A stretch of DNA of 64,000 bases from Virgibacillus_O xinjiangensis (GTDB lineage: Bacteria; Bacillota; Bacilli; Bacillales; Amphibacillaceae). The number at the start of each line of letters is the position of its first letter. Position 1 is the stretch's first letter. Both the position numbers and the translations under genes were made by a program. The notes beneath the pieces were generated by a model. The model was not told where the DNA came from. It did no database searches and saw only the letters and a program-made list of their open reading frames with translations. Shown in pieces: positions 16,464 to 25,920 of the stretch. The stretch lies in NCBI RefSeq assembly GCF_042643145.1, contig NZ_JBHRSA010000015.1, positions 7,748 to 71,747 on the forward strand, read 5' to 3'.

Positions 16464-17618
16464 TCAAGTGCGTTCCACAAGACTCTTGTCTGCCAACTGC
16501 ATGATGGTCATGTCATCCATTGGCGGGTTATGGATTCCGGCCCGGACGTCACGATAATGCCGCTGCAGTGGGTTATTTCGGGACAGGCTTCGTGCACCGG
16601 TGATTCTCATGGCTTTATCGACAGCATCTACCGCTTTATTGACAACAGACAGCTTTACAGCCCCTAAGACCGGTTTCATTTTATTGCGTGCATCCTTGTC
16701 TGCAGCATCCCACTTTGCAGCGACACTATATATGAAGTGTTCGCTCTCCATCAGCATCAGTTCTATTTCTCCCAGTTTCTGTTTAACATTGGGCAGATCA
16801 GAAATGGTGCCCTCAATACTGTTTGGCGAATAGGTGGATGCAAATCCTGCAGCATATTCCTGTGCCGCTCTGGCAATGCCCTGATAACAGGCCGGGATAT
16901 GTAGGAGCCATCCGGCTGCAGGCTTGTTCCCGGGTTGGATATATTCCACTAAATCATTTTTTTTCACGTTTACCTGTTCCAGTACGAGGTCGTGACTTCC
17001 AGTGGCCCGCATGGCAATAGAATCCCATGTTTCTTCTACAGAGACACCAGGAAGTTTTCGGCGGATGAGAAAATTGCCGGTCTGCTCTGTGCCTTTGATA
17101 GAGGCACTCACGACAAAATAATCCAGAACAGGAGCCATGGTGGTAAATGTCTTTCTGCCATTGATGTTCCATCCCGAATCCGTCTGTACTGCAGTGGTCT
17201 CGGGTCTGCCACCGCGGGTCGGGCTCCCCGTTGCTGGTTCAGTAGCTGCATTATTCAGTAGAGCGCCATTGGCCAGTACGTCCTCGGCAAATTCTTTGTA
17301 CTTCACTTCGTCCCAGATTCCATTTTCCCCCAAGTATTTGGTGATGCCCATATGCCAGCCGATCGATAATGCAGTCGCACCATCCTTTCTTGCAATGGTT
17401 TCCTGCATTTTGAGCAGTTCATAGAGGGAGATTCCCATACCTCCATATTTAACAGGGATGGTAAGGGAGGGATATCCGATCTCCTTCAATTCTTTCACAT
17501 TTTCTTTAGGAAAGGTTCCTTCTTCATCATGTTTCTGAGCACGCTCGGCAAATCGGGATGCAACATCCTCCATCTTTTCCAATCTCTCCTCCATGGTAGC
17601 AAGTTTCAAAAGTTCCAT
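16464..17618 (-). CDS. Acyl-CoA dehydrogenase family protein (YdbM-like)
   Basis: 384-residue flavoprotein of the acyl-CoA dehydrogenase superfamily. N-terminal helical domain, TEPATGSP in the middle beta domain that contacts FAD, and a C-terminal helical bundle with the RITGARSLSRNNPLQRHYRDVRA stretch (split here only for description). It resembles Bacillus YdbM more than the classic beta-oxidation enzymes. Substrate unknown. The ATG at 17618 has a near-perfect AAAGGAGG; a longer frame up to 17690 is rejected because that RBS would be inside it. Monocistronic. Confidence 0.78.
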   Translation of the reverse strand: MELLKLATMEERLEKMEDVASRFAERAQKHDEEGTFPKENVKELKEIGYPSLTIPVKYGGMGISLYELLKMQETIARKDGATALSIGWHMGITKYLGENGIWDEVKYKEFAEDVLANGALLNNAATEPATGSPTRGGRPETTAVQTDSGWNINGRKTFTTMAPVLDYFVVSASIKGTEQTGNFLIRRKLPGVSVEETWDSIAMRATGSHDLVLEQVNVKKNDLVEYIQPGNKPAAGWLLHIPACYQGIARAAQEYAAGFASTYSPNSIEGTISDLPNVKQKLGEIELMLMESEHFIYSVAAKWDAADKDARNKMKPVLGAVKLSVVNKAVDAVDKAMRITGARSLSRNNPLQRHYRDVRAGIHNPPMDDMTIMQLADKSLVERT

Positions 17619-17797
17619 TCCTATTTCCTCCTTTAGGTTCATTTTGCTGTGGCAGGGATGTCTAGCAATTTTCATAGAAAGAGTAATCATTTGACCTATT
17701 TTCCAGGAAATCCCATTATGATAGGATTATGGTAATCCAGTGTGGTTGCCCTTTGAAGGATAGGGTTAAAGCGGTTTATACAATTTGTTGAAAGATA

Positions 17798-17826
17798 TTG
17801 CATTTTCAAAAATATTAAATTATACT
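17798..17826 (+). promoter_or_regulatory. Candidate sigma-A promoter for the oligopeptide transporter
   Basis: TTGCAT (17798-17803), 17-base spacer, TATACT (17821-17826). It points toward the transporter operon, whose first start codon is about 400 bases away, implying a long leader. Confidence 0.55.
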
Positions 17827-17832
17827 ACTCTT

Positions 17833-18233
17833 AACTTATTAAAATAATATTACAAATCTACCATTTAACCTTCCTACGAACATATCTTCTATATGTACGA
17901 TCACACCTCATTTTTTGAGGGACGCAGTGACCAACGACCATGACCATACTATCCAGACATATTGCGGGCCGCTCTTTTTTACACACCAAACCAGTTGTAT
18001 GGCCACAGATTATCATGAATTCACATGAGATTGTTACTATTGTATATGATTATATTATCTGAAGTTTCAACCTTTCATTAGAATTGTAACGGAAGTGAAG
18101 GAAGACTGAAAAGGGAAATGCATAGCCTTCCAAGGGACATAGAGAGAAGCTCCCTAGGGCATCAATCGTCCGTTGTGATGCGTTCCGGACATGCTCAACT
18201 ACAGAATGCAACTTCTTCATTAGGGGGATTATC
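17833..18233 (+). other. Long leader ahead of the oligopeptide transporter operon
   Basis: No gene is visible in this stretch. Several short hairpins can be drawn: CCTCA/TGAGG near 17907-17921, then in succession GGAAG/CTTCC, AGGGA/TCCCT and GTCCG/CGGAC between about 18099 and 18195. None matches a riboswitch class I recognise. A T-rich run follows GCGGGCCGC near 17970, which may be an attenuator. Confidence 0.4.
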
Positions 18234-19250
18234 TTGAGAAATAAAGAGAAATTATTGGATATCAGCCATCTAAAAACTTCTTTCCGTATTGGTGATGATT
18301 ACTATGCAGCGGTGGATGACGTGTCCCTCGCTTTGAATAAAAATGAAGTACTTGGGATTGTTGGAGAATCAGGCTCCGGAAAAAGCGCTTTGGCTTTTTC
18401 CATCATGGGCCTTCATACGAGAGCCAAGATTGAAGGAAATATCCAGTTCAAAGGTCAGGACATTACAGATATTTCCCCAGGTGTGCTCAATAAATTGCGT
18501 GGAAATGATATGGCGATGATTTTCCAAGACCCGCTCACTGCATTGAATCCTTTGATGGAGATTGGTGATCAGATTGCGGAAACCTTGATTCTGCACCGGC
18601 CGGAAATGACACAGCGACAGCGCAAAGACCGGGTGATCGAACTGCTGAACTTGGTAGGGATACCACGGCCGGAACATGTTTTTCAGCAGTTTCCGCATGA
18701 GCTGTCTGGAGGTATGAGGCAGCGTGTGATGATCTCCATTGCAATAGCAAATAAACCAGAGCTGCTGATTGCCGACGAGCCGACCACCGCACTTGACGTC
18801 ACCATACAGGCACAAATACTGGATTTGATCAGAGAATTGAAGGAGGACATGCATGCAGGTATTATCCTGATTACCCATGACCTAGGAGTGGTTGCCGAAA
18901 TGGCGGATCGGGTGGCCGTCATGTATGCCGGGCAGGTAGTGGAGATAGCTGATGCATATACACTGTTTGAGAAGCCGCTCCATCCCTACACAAGATCCCT
19001 GTTGAATTCCGTGCCGACAGAGGGTCAGGATAAACTCCATGTGATCCAAGGCATTGTCCCTTCTTTGAAGAACTTGCCACGGGAAGGTTGCCGGTTTGCA
19101 GCACGGATTCCATGGGTGGATCAGTCGGTTCATGAGGATCGGCCTGAACTTCATGAAGTAAGTCCGGGGCATTTTGTTCGCTGTACCTGTTATAAACATT
19201 TCTACTTCCCGGATGAAAGCAAGGAGGGTCAATCCCATGGCATTTCTTGA
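18234..19250 (+). CDS. Oligopeptide ABC transporter ATP-binding protein (OppD/AppD)
   Basis: 338-residue ABC ATPase: Walker A GESGSGKSA, signature LSGGMRQR, Walker B LLIADEPTTALDV and the switch His in ITHDLGV. The C-terminal extension is the Opp/Dpp type that usually carries four cysteines; here only the first (EGC) and a last pair (RCTC) remain, while the positions normally reading RC and IC are Ile and Val. Start is TTG, with AGGGGG 7 bases upstream and no ATG nearby. It pairs with the next gene, overlapping it by 14 bases. Confidence 0.9.
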   Translation: MRNKEKLLDISHLKTSFRIGDDYYAAVDDVSLALNKNEVLGIVGESGSGKSALAFSIMGLHTRAKIEGNIQFKGQDITDISPGVLNKLRGNDMAMIFQDPLTALNPLMEIGDQIAETLILHRPEMTQRQRKDRVIELLNLVGIPRPEHVFQQFPHELSGGMRQRVMISIAIANKPELLIADEPTTALDVTIQAQILDLIRELKEDMHAGIILITHDLGVVAEMADRVAVMYAGQVVEIADAYTLFEKPLHPYTRSLLNSVPTEGQDKLHVIQGIVPSLKNLPREGCRFAARIPWVDQSVHEDRPELHEVSPGHFVRCTCYKHFYFPDESKEGQSHGIS

Positions 19251-20169
19251 AGTCAACAATTTAAAGGTGTATTACCCGATCAAAGGCGGGATCCTCAATC
19301 GCACCATGGGCCACATAAAGGCAGTGGATGATGTCTCTTTCACCATCGAAGAGGGGAAAACCTACGGACTTGTCGGAGAGTCAGGTTCTGGCAAAACAAC
19401 GACAGGCAGGGCAATCATCGGCTTGGAAACAATCACTTCAGGTGAGGTGATTTTCCAAGGGAGGGATATCACCGACAGGAAGAGCCAGACAAGGAAAATG
19501 CGCAAAGATATCCAAATGATCTTTCAGGACCCCTATTCTTCTCTGAACCCAAGGAAACGCGTACAGGATATTATTGCCGAGCCTTTGAGGAATTTCGAAA
19601 AGCTGAGCAGGCAGCAGGAGAAGAAACGGGTACAGGAACTCCTGGAAATGGTGGGGTTAAGTCCTGAAAGCATGGTGAAATACCCACATGAATTTTCCGG
19701 AGGACAGCGGCAACGGATCGGAGTGGCCAGGGCGATTGCCCTGAAGCCGAAATTGATTATCGCCGATGAACCCGTATCTGCTTTGGATGTTTCTGTTCAA
19801 GCCCAGGTGCTCAACTTCATGCAGGATATCCAAAAAGAACTGAATCTTACCTACTTATTTATCAGTCATGATTTGGGAATTGTCAAACACATGTGTGATG
19901 ATATTGCCATCATGTACAAGGGACGTTATGTCGAGAAAGGGACCAATGAAGACATCTTCCAACATCCCCAGCATATTTATACGAAACGTCTGATTGCGGC
20001 AATTCCTGATATCAATCCAGCCAATCGGAAGAAGCAGTTTCATTACAGGCAGGAAGTGAAGCGGGAGTATGAACAGTTCTATGATGATTATTTCGACCAA
20101 GAAGGCTTGGCATATGGATTGAAACCGATTTCGAAGTCGCATCTGGTGGCCTTGCCGGAGAAGGGGTGA
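19237..20169 (+). CDS. Oligopeptide ABC transporter ATP-binding protein (OppF/AppF)
   Basis: 310-residue second ATPase of the transporter. Walker A GESGSGKTTTG, signature FSGGQRQRIG, Walker B LIIADEPVSALDV and ISHDLG are intact. The ATG at 19237 follows AAGGAGGG and lies inside the end of the preceding gene, showing translational coupling. The tail (about residues 265-310) is long and charged and lacks the usual cysteine cluster. It works as a heterodimer with the OppD-like protein. Confidence 0.9.
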   Translation: MAFLEVNNLKVYYPIKGGILNRTMGHIKAVDDVSFTIEEGKTYGLVGESGSGKTTTGRAIIGLETITSGEVIFQGRDITDRKSQTRKMRKDIQMIFQDPYSSLNPRKRVQDIIAEPLRNFEKLSRQQEKKRVQELLEMVGLSPESMVKYPHEFSGGQRQRIGVARAIALKPKLIIADEPVSALDVSVQAQVLNFMQDIQKELNLTYLFISHDLGIVKHMCDDIAIMYKGRYVEKGTNEDIFQHPQHIYTKRLIAAIPDINPANRKKQFHYRQEVKREYEQFYDDYFDQEGLAYGLKPISKSHLVALPEKG

Positions 20170-20176
20170 TGAACAG

Positions 20177-21139
20177 ATGTGGAAATTCATCGTCAGGCGG
20201 CTGTTGATCACCATGCCGCAAATTATCATACTCAGCGTATTGATCTTTTTGATGGCCCAGGCCATGCCGGGCGATGCGCTGACCGGGGTGCTGGACCCGA
20301 ACGTGGACAGGGCAACCCTGGAAGAACAACGGGAGAAAATGGGGCTGAATGATCCATGGCATGTCCAGTACCGTGACTGGGTGGCCGGAGTGCTCCAAGG
20401 AGATCTGGGACAGTCCTTCCGTTTCAAGATGCCTGTCACTGATATTGTCGAACAACGGATTATCAACTCCTTTTGGCTGTCCCTTGTAACCTTGATATTC
20501 ACCTATCTTATTGCTATCCCCCTTGGAATTCTGAGTGGGAGATATAATGATTCCCTGCTGGATCAGGGGATCACAGGTTACACGTACATCGGTTTTGCTA
20601 CGCCGTTATTCATTTTCGCACTTGTGATGCTTTGGGTTTTCGGATACAACCTCGGCTGGTTTCCGACCAGTGGTAGTGTGGCACCAGGCCTCCAGCCGGG
20701 AACGGTCGATTATTTTCTGAGCAAGTTGTACCATTTGATCCTCCCCGGACTCTCCCTGGCGCTGATTACTACAGTGAATACGGTGCAGTATCTGCGAAGC
20801 GAAATAATCGATACGAAACAACGGGATTTCATTGTGACAGCAAGAGCAAAGGGTGCATCAGAATCAAGGGTCTATAATAAACATATTTTCAGGAACTCCT
20901 TGCTTCCAATCGCAGCATTCTTCGGCTGGGAAATCACCAGCCTGATCAGTGGCACCGTTTTTGTAGAGCAAATCTTCGGTTATCCAGGAATGGGACAGCT
21001 CTTCCTGGAATCGATCACCCTGCGTGACTACAGTGTAGTTACAGCGGTTGTACTGCTGTTCGGGATTGCTTCCATTCTGGGAGCACTGCTGTCCGATATC
21101 ATCCTGAGCATTGTCGACCCGCGTATACGCATCAAATAA
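20177..21139 (+). CDS. Oligopeptide ABC transporter permease (OppB/AppB)
   Basis: 320-residue permease with six hydrophobic segments. Begins with the typical MWKFIVRRLLITMPQ amphipathic start and TM1, followed by an extracytoplasmic domain containing GDALTG and the DPWHVQYRDW stretch common to OppB/DppB. The EAA loop (ARAKGASESRVY) that docks onto the ATPases is at about 230-241. Start ATG has GGGGTGA upstream, 8 bases after the ATPase stop. Confidence 0.92.
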   Translation: MWKFIVRRLLITMPQIIILSVLIFLMAQAMPGDALTGVLDPNVDRATLEEQREKMGLNDPWHVQYRDWVAGVLQGDLGQSFRFKMPVTDIVEQRIINSFWLSLVTLIFTYLIAIPLGILSGRYNDSLLDQGITGYTYIGFATPLFIFALVMLWVFGYNLGWFPTSGSVAPGLQPGTVDYFLSKLYHLILPGLSLALITTVNTVQYLRSEIIDTKQRDFIVTARAKGASESRVYNKHIFRNSLLPIAAFFGWEITSLISGTVFVEQIFGYPGMGQLFLESITLRDYSVVTAVVLLFGIASILGALLSDIILSIVDPRIRIK

Positions 21140-21166
21140 GAATCAGATAGCACTGAGGTGATAGAA

Positions 21167-22075
21167 ATGGAATCAAACCGAATGAATACAACTGCAGAGA
21201 GCATGGATTCCACCAGAAGCCCTTCAGGCATGCGGATCCTTTGGCGGGAAATTGTCCGGGATAAGCTGGCACTGACTTCGTTGATTTTCCTCATAATCAT
21301 CACGGCTTTTGTTTATGGAACCTCCTTGTTTCTGGAACAGGATGAGATTGTCAAAGTGGACCTGTTCTCTATTCATGAAGCGCCAAGTGAAGAATTCTGG
21401 CTGGGCACAGATTATGGGGGAAGGGATATATTCGGACAGTTGATCATCGGGACGAGAAATTCCCTCTCCATCGGATTCCTCGTAACCTTGATGAGCGGAG
21501 CGATCGGTATCATCTATGGACTGGTTTCCGGCTATTTCGGCGGTCATATTGATAATGCTCTAATGAGAATTCTGGACTTCTTCATGGTTTTGCCGATGCT
21601 GATGATCGTCATTGTATTTGTCTCCATCGTCCCTGATTACGGAATCGTATCCTTTTCGTTGATCATGACGGCATTCTTGTGGATGGGAATAGCAAGGCTG
21701 ATCCGTTCGAAGGCGCTACAGGAAAAAGAGCTTGACTATGCCCAGGCATCCAAAACATTGGGTTCCTCCGACTTTAAAATCATGTTCACCCAGGTCCTGC
21801 CTAACATCACCTCGTTGATTGTCGTCACGATGACGTTGAACCTGGCGGCCAATATCGGATTGGAGTCGGGCTTATCCTTCCTCGGCTTCGGTTTTCCGGA
21901 AAGCACACCAAGCCTTGGGACCCTGTTAAGCTATGCAACCAATCCACAGACACTGGAATACAGATGGTGGATCTGGGTACCGGCAGCTGTTCTAATTCTT
22001 CTACTGATGCTAGCTGTTCGCAATGTGGGGGAAGCGCTGAAACGAGCAACAGACGCCAGGCAGCGGAGAGGTTGA
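21167..22075 (+). CDS. Oligopeptide ABC transporter permease (OppC/AppC)
   Basis: 302-residue second permease. N-terminal cytoplasmic tail, TM1 at about 30-50, and the diagnostic GTDYGGRDIFGQLIIGTRNSL motif region (given in part) that marks OppC/DppC proteins, then the EAA loop around DYAQASKTLGSS. The ATG at 21167 is chosen because GAGGTG sits 6 bases upstream; an in-frame GTG at 21158 overlaps that RBS. It forms the membrane channel with the OppB-like protein. Confidence 0.9.
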   Translation: MESNRMNTTAESMDSTRSPSGMRILWREIVRDKLALTSLIFLIIITAFVYGTSLFLEQDEIVKVDLFSIHEAPSEEFWLGTDYGGRDIFGQLIIGTRNSLSIGFLVTLMSGAIGIIYGLVSGYFGGHIDNALMRILDFFMVLPMLMIVIVFVSIVPDYGIVSFSLIMTAFLWMGIARLIRSKALQEKELDYAQASKTLGSSDFKIMFTQVLPNITSLIVVTMTLNLAANIGLESGLSFLGFGFPESTPSLGTLLSYATNPQTLEYRWWIWVPAAVLILLLMLAVRNVGEALKRATDARQRRG

Positions 22076-22227
22076 TCGTAGAGTTGCTCGAAAGGAGTGA
22101 TGCCTGAGAGAGTGGGACACTACCATTGGTACCATCATCAATCTGTCTTTGTATTGATGTTGAGTATATTGCTGGTTGAGGAGCATCGCTGGCAGAGAAG
22201 AAGTAATTAAAAGGGGAGGTTACAAGG

Positions 22228-24069
22228 ATGGCACAGAAAAGCTTGAGCAAATGGCTTTTGGCTCTCATGATGGTATTGTTGCTTGCACTGGCAGCATGCG
22301 GTAATGAGAGTGGCGGGGAAGGTTCGGACGACAGTGGAGATTCTGGGTCAGATTCTGAAGGAACAGAAGAAGGAGCAGAAGGATCGGAAGATGGACTTTA
22401 TTCCATTGAAGACTTCGAGCCTGTCACCACAAATGAAGGAGAAGCAATCGATGGCGGGACGCTGAATTTCGGTCTGGTGACGGACACCGTGTTTGAGGGG
22501 ACGTTAAACTGGGCCTTCTATTCAGGGGACTATGATAGAGAAATAATAAATTGGTTTGATGATTCACTATTGTCTATTGATGAGAGTTTCAACTATACAA
22601 ATGATGGAGCTGCAACCTTTGAAGTGAATGAGGAAGGGAATGTATTCACCCTCACGATCAGGGATGGTGTCAACTGGCATGATGGGGAGCCGGTAACTGC
22701 GGAAGACTGGGCATTCTCCTATGAAGTCATCGGCCACCCGGAATACACCGGGATCCGTTATGACTCCAGCTTCACAAATGTCGAAGGGATGCAGGAATAT
22801 CATAGCGGGGAAGCGGATGAAATCTCAGGTATAAAAGTAATCGATGAAAAAACATTGGAAATCACCTTTAAAGAAGCAGGTCCATCTCTACTTGCAGGTG
22901 GCATCTGGCCATATGCCTTGCCGAAACATGTATTCGAGGACATTCCGGTTGCAGAAATGGCAGAATCTCCAGAGGTGAGGGAGAATCCAATCGGTATGGG
23001 AGCCTTCAAAGTAGAAAGTATTGTTCCAGGAGAATCTGTAACAATGACAGCGAACGAGGATTACTGGAAGGGAGAACCGGCACTGGACGGAGTTACCGTT
23101 AAAGTTGTCAGCCCACAGACCGTGGTTCAGGCACTGGAAAATGGAGATGTCGACATGGTTGACAGCTTTCCTACTGAACAATATCCTGATGTGGAAGAAA
23201 GTCTGACCAATGTAGAATTTCTTGGCCGTGTGGACCGGGCGTACACGTATATCGGCTTTAAACTTGGTGAATGGGATGAAGAACTCGGTGAAGTTGTGAT
23301 GGATGAAGATGCAAAAATGGCGGATGTCAATCTACGCCGAGCCATGTGGCATGCCGTAGATAACAATGCGGTCGGCAACCAGTTCTATAATGGTCTTCGC
23401 TGGAGTGCCAACACACTGATTCCGCCGTTCCATGAGGCGTATCACGACCCTTCCATCGAAGCACCGACCTATGACCCGGACCAGGCAAAGCAAATCCTGG
23501 ATGAGGCAGGTTATGAAGATACGAATGGAGATGGCATGCGTGAGACCCCTGAAGGTGAAGAGCTGGTCATCAACTTTGCATCCATGTCTGGCAGTGACAT
23601 TGCTGAACCGTTGGTCAACTACTATATACAGGCATGGAACCAAGTCGGTTTGGATGTACAATTGGTGGATGGCCGTCTATTGGAATTCAACTCCTTCTAC
23701 GACAGGGTGGAGGCAGATGATCCAGTGATTGATATCTACCAGGGTGCATGGGGAGTAGCTACAGATGTTAATCCTGCAGGGACTTATGGACGGGAGGCAA
23801 TGTTCAACTATTCCCGTTATGCCAGCGAGGAAAATGACCGTCTTCTGGAAGAAGGAGCGTCCGAAGCTGCCCTGGATTTGGAACACCGGCAAGAGGTTTA
23901 TAAGGAATGGCAGGAATTGATGGTAGAGGAAATCCCCGTATTCCCAACGCTCTATCGTGCTGAACTAGTACCGGTGAACAATCGCGTACAGAATTATTCC
24001 ATCACTGCTGAATGGTGGGAGCCACAAGAGATTTCTTTGACACAGGAAGAACCCGAAACAGTAGAATAG
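22228..24069 (+). CDS. Oligopeptide-binding lipoprotein (OppA/AppA)
   Basis: 613-residue extracellular solute-binding protein, family 5. The signal peptide ends in the lipobox LAAC (Cys about 22), followed by a flexible Ser/Gly/Asp/Glu-rich linker (about 24-55) that anchors it to the membrane. The family core, including TLTIRDGVNWHDGEPVTAED-like text at about 137-155, follows. Very acidic overall, as in halotolerant Bacillaceae. It is the last gene, after a 152-base gap containing a CATCAAT/ATTGATG hairpin (22136-22159) that may stabilise a separate oppA transcript. RBS AAAAGGGGAGG. Confidence 0.92.
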   Translation: MAQKSLSKWLLALMMVLLLALAACGNESGGEGSDDSGDSGSDSEGTEEGAEGSEDGLYSIEDFEPVTTNEGEAIDGGTLNFGLVTDTVFEGTLNWAFYSGDYDREIINWFDDSLLSIDESFNYTNDGAATFEVNEEGNVFTLTIRDGVNWHDGEPVTAEDWAFSYEVIGHPEYTGIRYDSSFTNVEGMQEYHSGEADEISGIKVIDEKTLEITFKEAGPSLLAGGIWPYALPKHVFEDIPVAEMAESPEVRENPIGMGAFKVESIVPGESVTMTANEDYWKGEPALDGVTVKVVSPQTVVQALENGDVDMVDSFPTEQYPDVEESLTNVEFLGRVDRAYTYIGFKLGEWDEELGEVVMDEDAKMADVNLRRAMWHAVDNNAVGNQFYNGLRWSANTLIPPFHEAYHDPSIEAPTYDPDQAKQILDEAGYEDTNGDGMRETPEGEELVINFASMSGSDIAEPLVNYYIQAWNQVGLDVQLVDGRLLEFNSFYDRVEADDPVIDIYQGAWGVATDVNPAGTYGREAMFNYSRYASEENDRLLEEGASEAALDLEHRQEVYKEWQELMVEEIPVFPTLYRAELVPVNNRVQNYSITAEWWEPQEISLTQEEPETVE

Positions 24070-24080
24070 AAGAATAATGA

Positions 24081-24110
24081 AAGGTCCGCCTTGCGGACCT
24101 TTTTCTGTTT
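24081..24110 (+). terminator. Rho-independent terminator after the transporter operon
   Basis: AAGGTCCGC, a three-base loop and GCGGACCTT followed by a T-rich run. Confidence 0.9.
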
Positions 24111-24220
24111 TACGGTAAATAGAGGAAACTTTAGGAAATAGGTATTTTATATCTTAAAATCTATTCTAGCTTCTAGTAAGCTGTAACCATAAAAAATGTT
24201 AAGGATGGGGGGAGGTCGAC

Positions 24221-25078
24221 CTGCAGGTAGCAGTCGCAATTCTGCACGGGGCCGGTACACCAAAGGAAAATTTTGCAGAAGATATCATTGCTGGGGTTTC
24301 CAAACATTTCACACAACTTACCGGGGTGGAAAAGCCGGAGAACGTATTGGTTTTTGAGCCTGTCTATTGGTCAGATATATTCGCATCAGAGCAGGAGAAA
24401 CTTTGGGGAAGACTGCAGGAAAATGCTGATTTGGACTATGCCAGTTTGAGGCGATTTGTGATTGAATTTCTGGCAGATGCCGTGGCATATCAGCCGGCAG
24501 CAAATGGAAAGCTTAATTATGACAAGGTGCATGCTGTGTTGGCCTCGGCGCTCCACAGACTGAGGGAAAAGGCGGGCCCGACTGCTCCGCTATGTGTCAT
24601 TGCCCATAGTCTTGGGTCAATCGTTGCAAGCAACTATTATTATGACCTTCAATACAATCGGGACAATAGAGATCAGATAATGTTGCAAATGATCGGGAGT
24701 TCTCCACTCGAACGATGCGATACGATGACATTATTCTATACAATGGGCAGCCCGATGGCTTTATGGACACTCCGTTATATGGACTTCGGATTGCCGATCC
24801 ATGTGCCTTCACCTTTTATTACGACATACCATCCCGAGTTGAATGGTGAATGGGTCAACTTTTATGATAGGGATGATGTGCTGGCATTTCCCTTGAAGCC
24901 GGTCAATGAGGCATTTGACTCCGCTGTTTCAGAAGACATTGCTGTAAACGCAGGTGGATTATTCACCGGTTGGAACCCGCTGTCCCATCTATCGTATGAT
25001 AAAGATGAACAGGTTGCCGGCCGGATTGCATGTGGACTTGCTAGGACATGGAAAAAAATAAATGGTAAGCTAGGATAA
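24221..25078 (+). CDS. Alpha/beta hydrolase-like protein with a probable CTG start
   Basis: 285-residue hydrolase-like protein of unknown substrate. The N terminus reads LQVAVAILHGAGTP, giving the beta-strand plus HG oxyanion motif of alpha/beta hydrolases; the nucleophile elbow is CVIAHSLGS (GxSxG-like, Ser in AHSLGS). A possible late catalytic His is in SHLSYD. The first ATG/GTG-type codon in frame is a GTG at 24326, which would delete the first strand and HG motif. The frame is open only back to 24203 and holds no ATG, GTG or TTG before 24326, while CTG at 24221 lies 5 bases after GGGGGGAGG. I therefore favour the rare CTG start. Confidence 0.75.
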   Translation: MQVAVAILHGAGTPKENFAEDIIAGVSKHFTQLTGVEKPENVLVFEPVYWSDIFASEQEKLWGRLQENADLDYASLRRFVIEFLADAVAYQPAANGKLNYDKVHAVLASALHRLREKAGPTAPLCVIAHSLGSIVASNYYYDLQYNRDNRDQIMLQMIGSSPLERCDTMTLFYTMGSPMALWTLRYMDFGLPIHVPSPFITTYHPELNGEWVNFYDRDDVLAFPLKPVNEAFDSAVSEDIAVNAGGLFTGWNPLSHLSYDKDEQVAGRIACGLARTWKKINGKLG

Positions 25079-25108
25079 GGGAAGATTTTCCCGGGAGGAG
25101 GATATAGG

Positions 25109-25789
25109 ATGAATGAGGCAGATCAAATGAAAAAACTTGTTGGAGAAGCAGCAGTCGAGAATGTGGAAGATGGCATGAAAGTTGGACTCGGTTCCGGTTC
25201 GACCGTCTACTGGATGGTAAAAAAACTGGGAGAAAGAGTGAAAGAGGGACTTGATGTTGAAGGAGTCCCTACTTCCAACACTACTGCAGAGTGGGCAAGG
25301 GAATTCGGCGTACCATTGACGGACTTTTCCAAGGTTCAGGAGTTGGACCTGACAATTGATGGAGCAGATGAAGTGGATGAACAATTGCATCTCATCAAAG
25401 GCGGCGGCGGAGCATTGTTCCGTGAGAAAGTAGTAGCTGCTGCTGCAAAGGAACTCGTCATCATCGTCGACGGATCCAAACTTGTATCACAGTTAGGCAA
25501 ATTTGCACTGCCAGTGGAGGTGCTGCCGTTTGGCTGGGAAGTGACCGCCAAGCATATTGCTGCGCTCGGGTGCTCACCACAGCTTCGGACTGCCGGTGAA
25601 GAGACATATGTCACCGATAATGGGAATTATATTCTGGATTGCCCTTTTGGACAAATTAAAGACCCGGCCACATTACATAATGATTTGAAAGACATTGTCG
25701 GAGTAATAGAAACAGGTCTGTTCATCGGCATGGCCGATAAAATAGTGGTTGGCAAGCAAGATAAAGTGGAAGTGATTTCCAAAGCATAA
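25109..25789 (+). CDS. rpiA: Ribose-5-phosphate isomerase A
   Basis: 226-residue isomerase that interconverts ribose-5-phosphate and ribulose-5-phosphate in the pentose phosphate pathway. GLGSGSTVYWM, DGADEVDE (catalytic Asp) and KGGGGALFREKVVA (phosphate binding and catalytic Lys/Glu) are present, and the length is standard. Start ATG has GGGAGGAGG upstream. It lies 30 bases after the hydrolase and probably shares its transcript. Confidence 0.95.
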   Translation: MNEADQMKKLVGEAAVENVEDGMKVGLGSGSTVYWMVKKLGERVKEGLDVEGVPTSNTTAEWAREFGVPLTDFSKVQELDLTIDGADEVDEQLHLIKGGGGALFREKVVAAAAKELVIIVDGSKLVSQLGKFALPVEVLPFGWEVTAKHIAALGCSPQLRTAGEETYVTDNGNYILDCPFGQIKDPATLHNDLKDIVGVIETGLFIGMADKIVVGKQDKVEVISKA

Positions 25790-25799
25790 AAAAGATGGG

Positions 25800-25835
25800 T
25801 CCCTGTCAGGCAAGGTAGCCGGCAGGGATTTTTGT
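25800..25835 (+). terminator. Probable terminator after rpiA
   Basis: CCCTG (25801) pairs with CAGGG (25822) around a loop, followed by ATTTTTGTG. Moderate stem, so moderate confidence. Confidence 0.6.
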
Positions 25836-25920
25836 GTTCATGGAAAAATGGGCACATAACCTTCTCTTCTTGCATATGCTGATAAGCGGGGTTTTTAGCT
25901 CGAAGAAAGGGTGATCAGCG

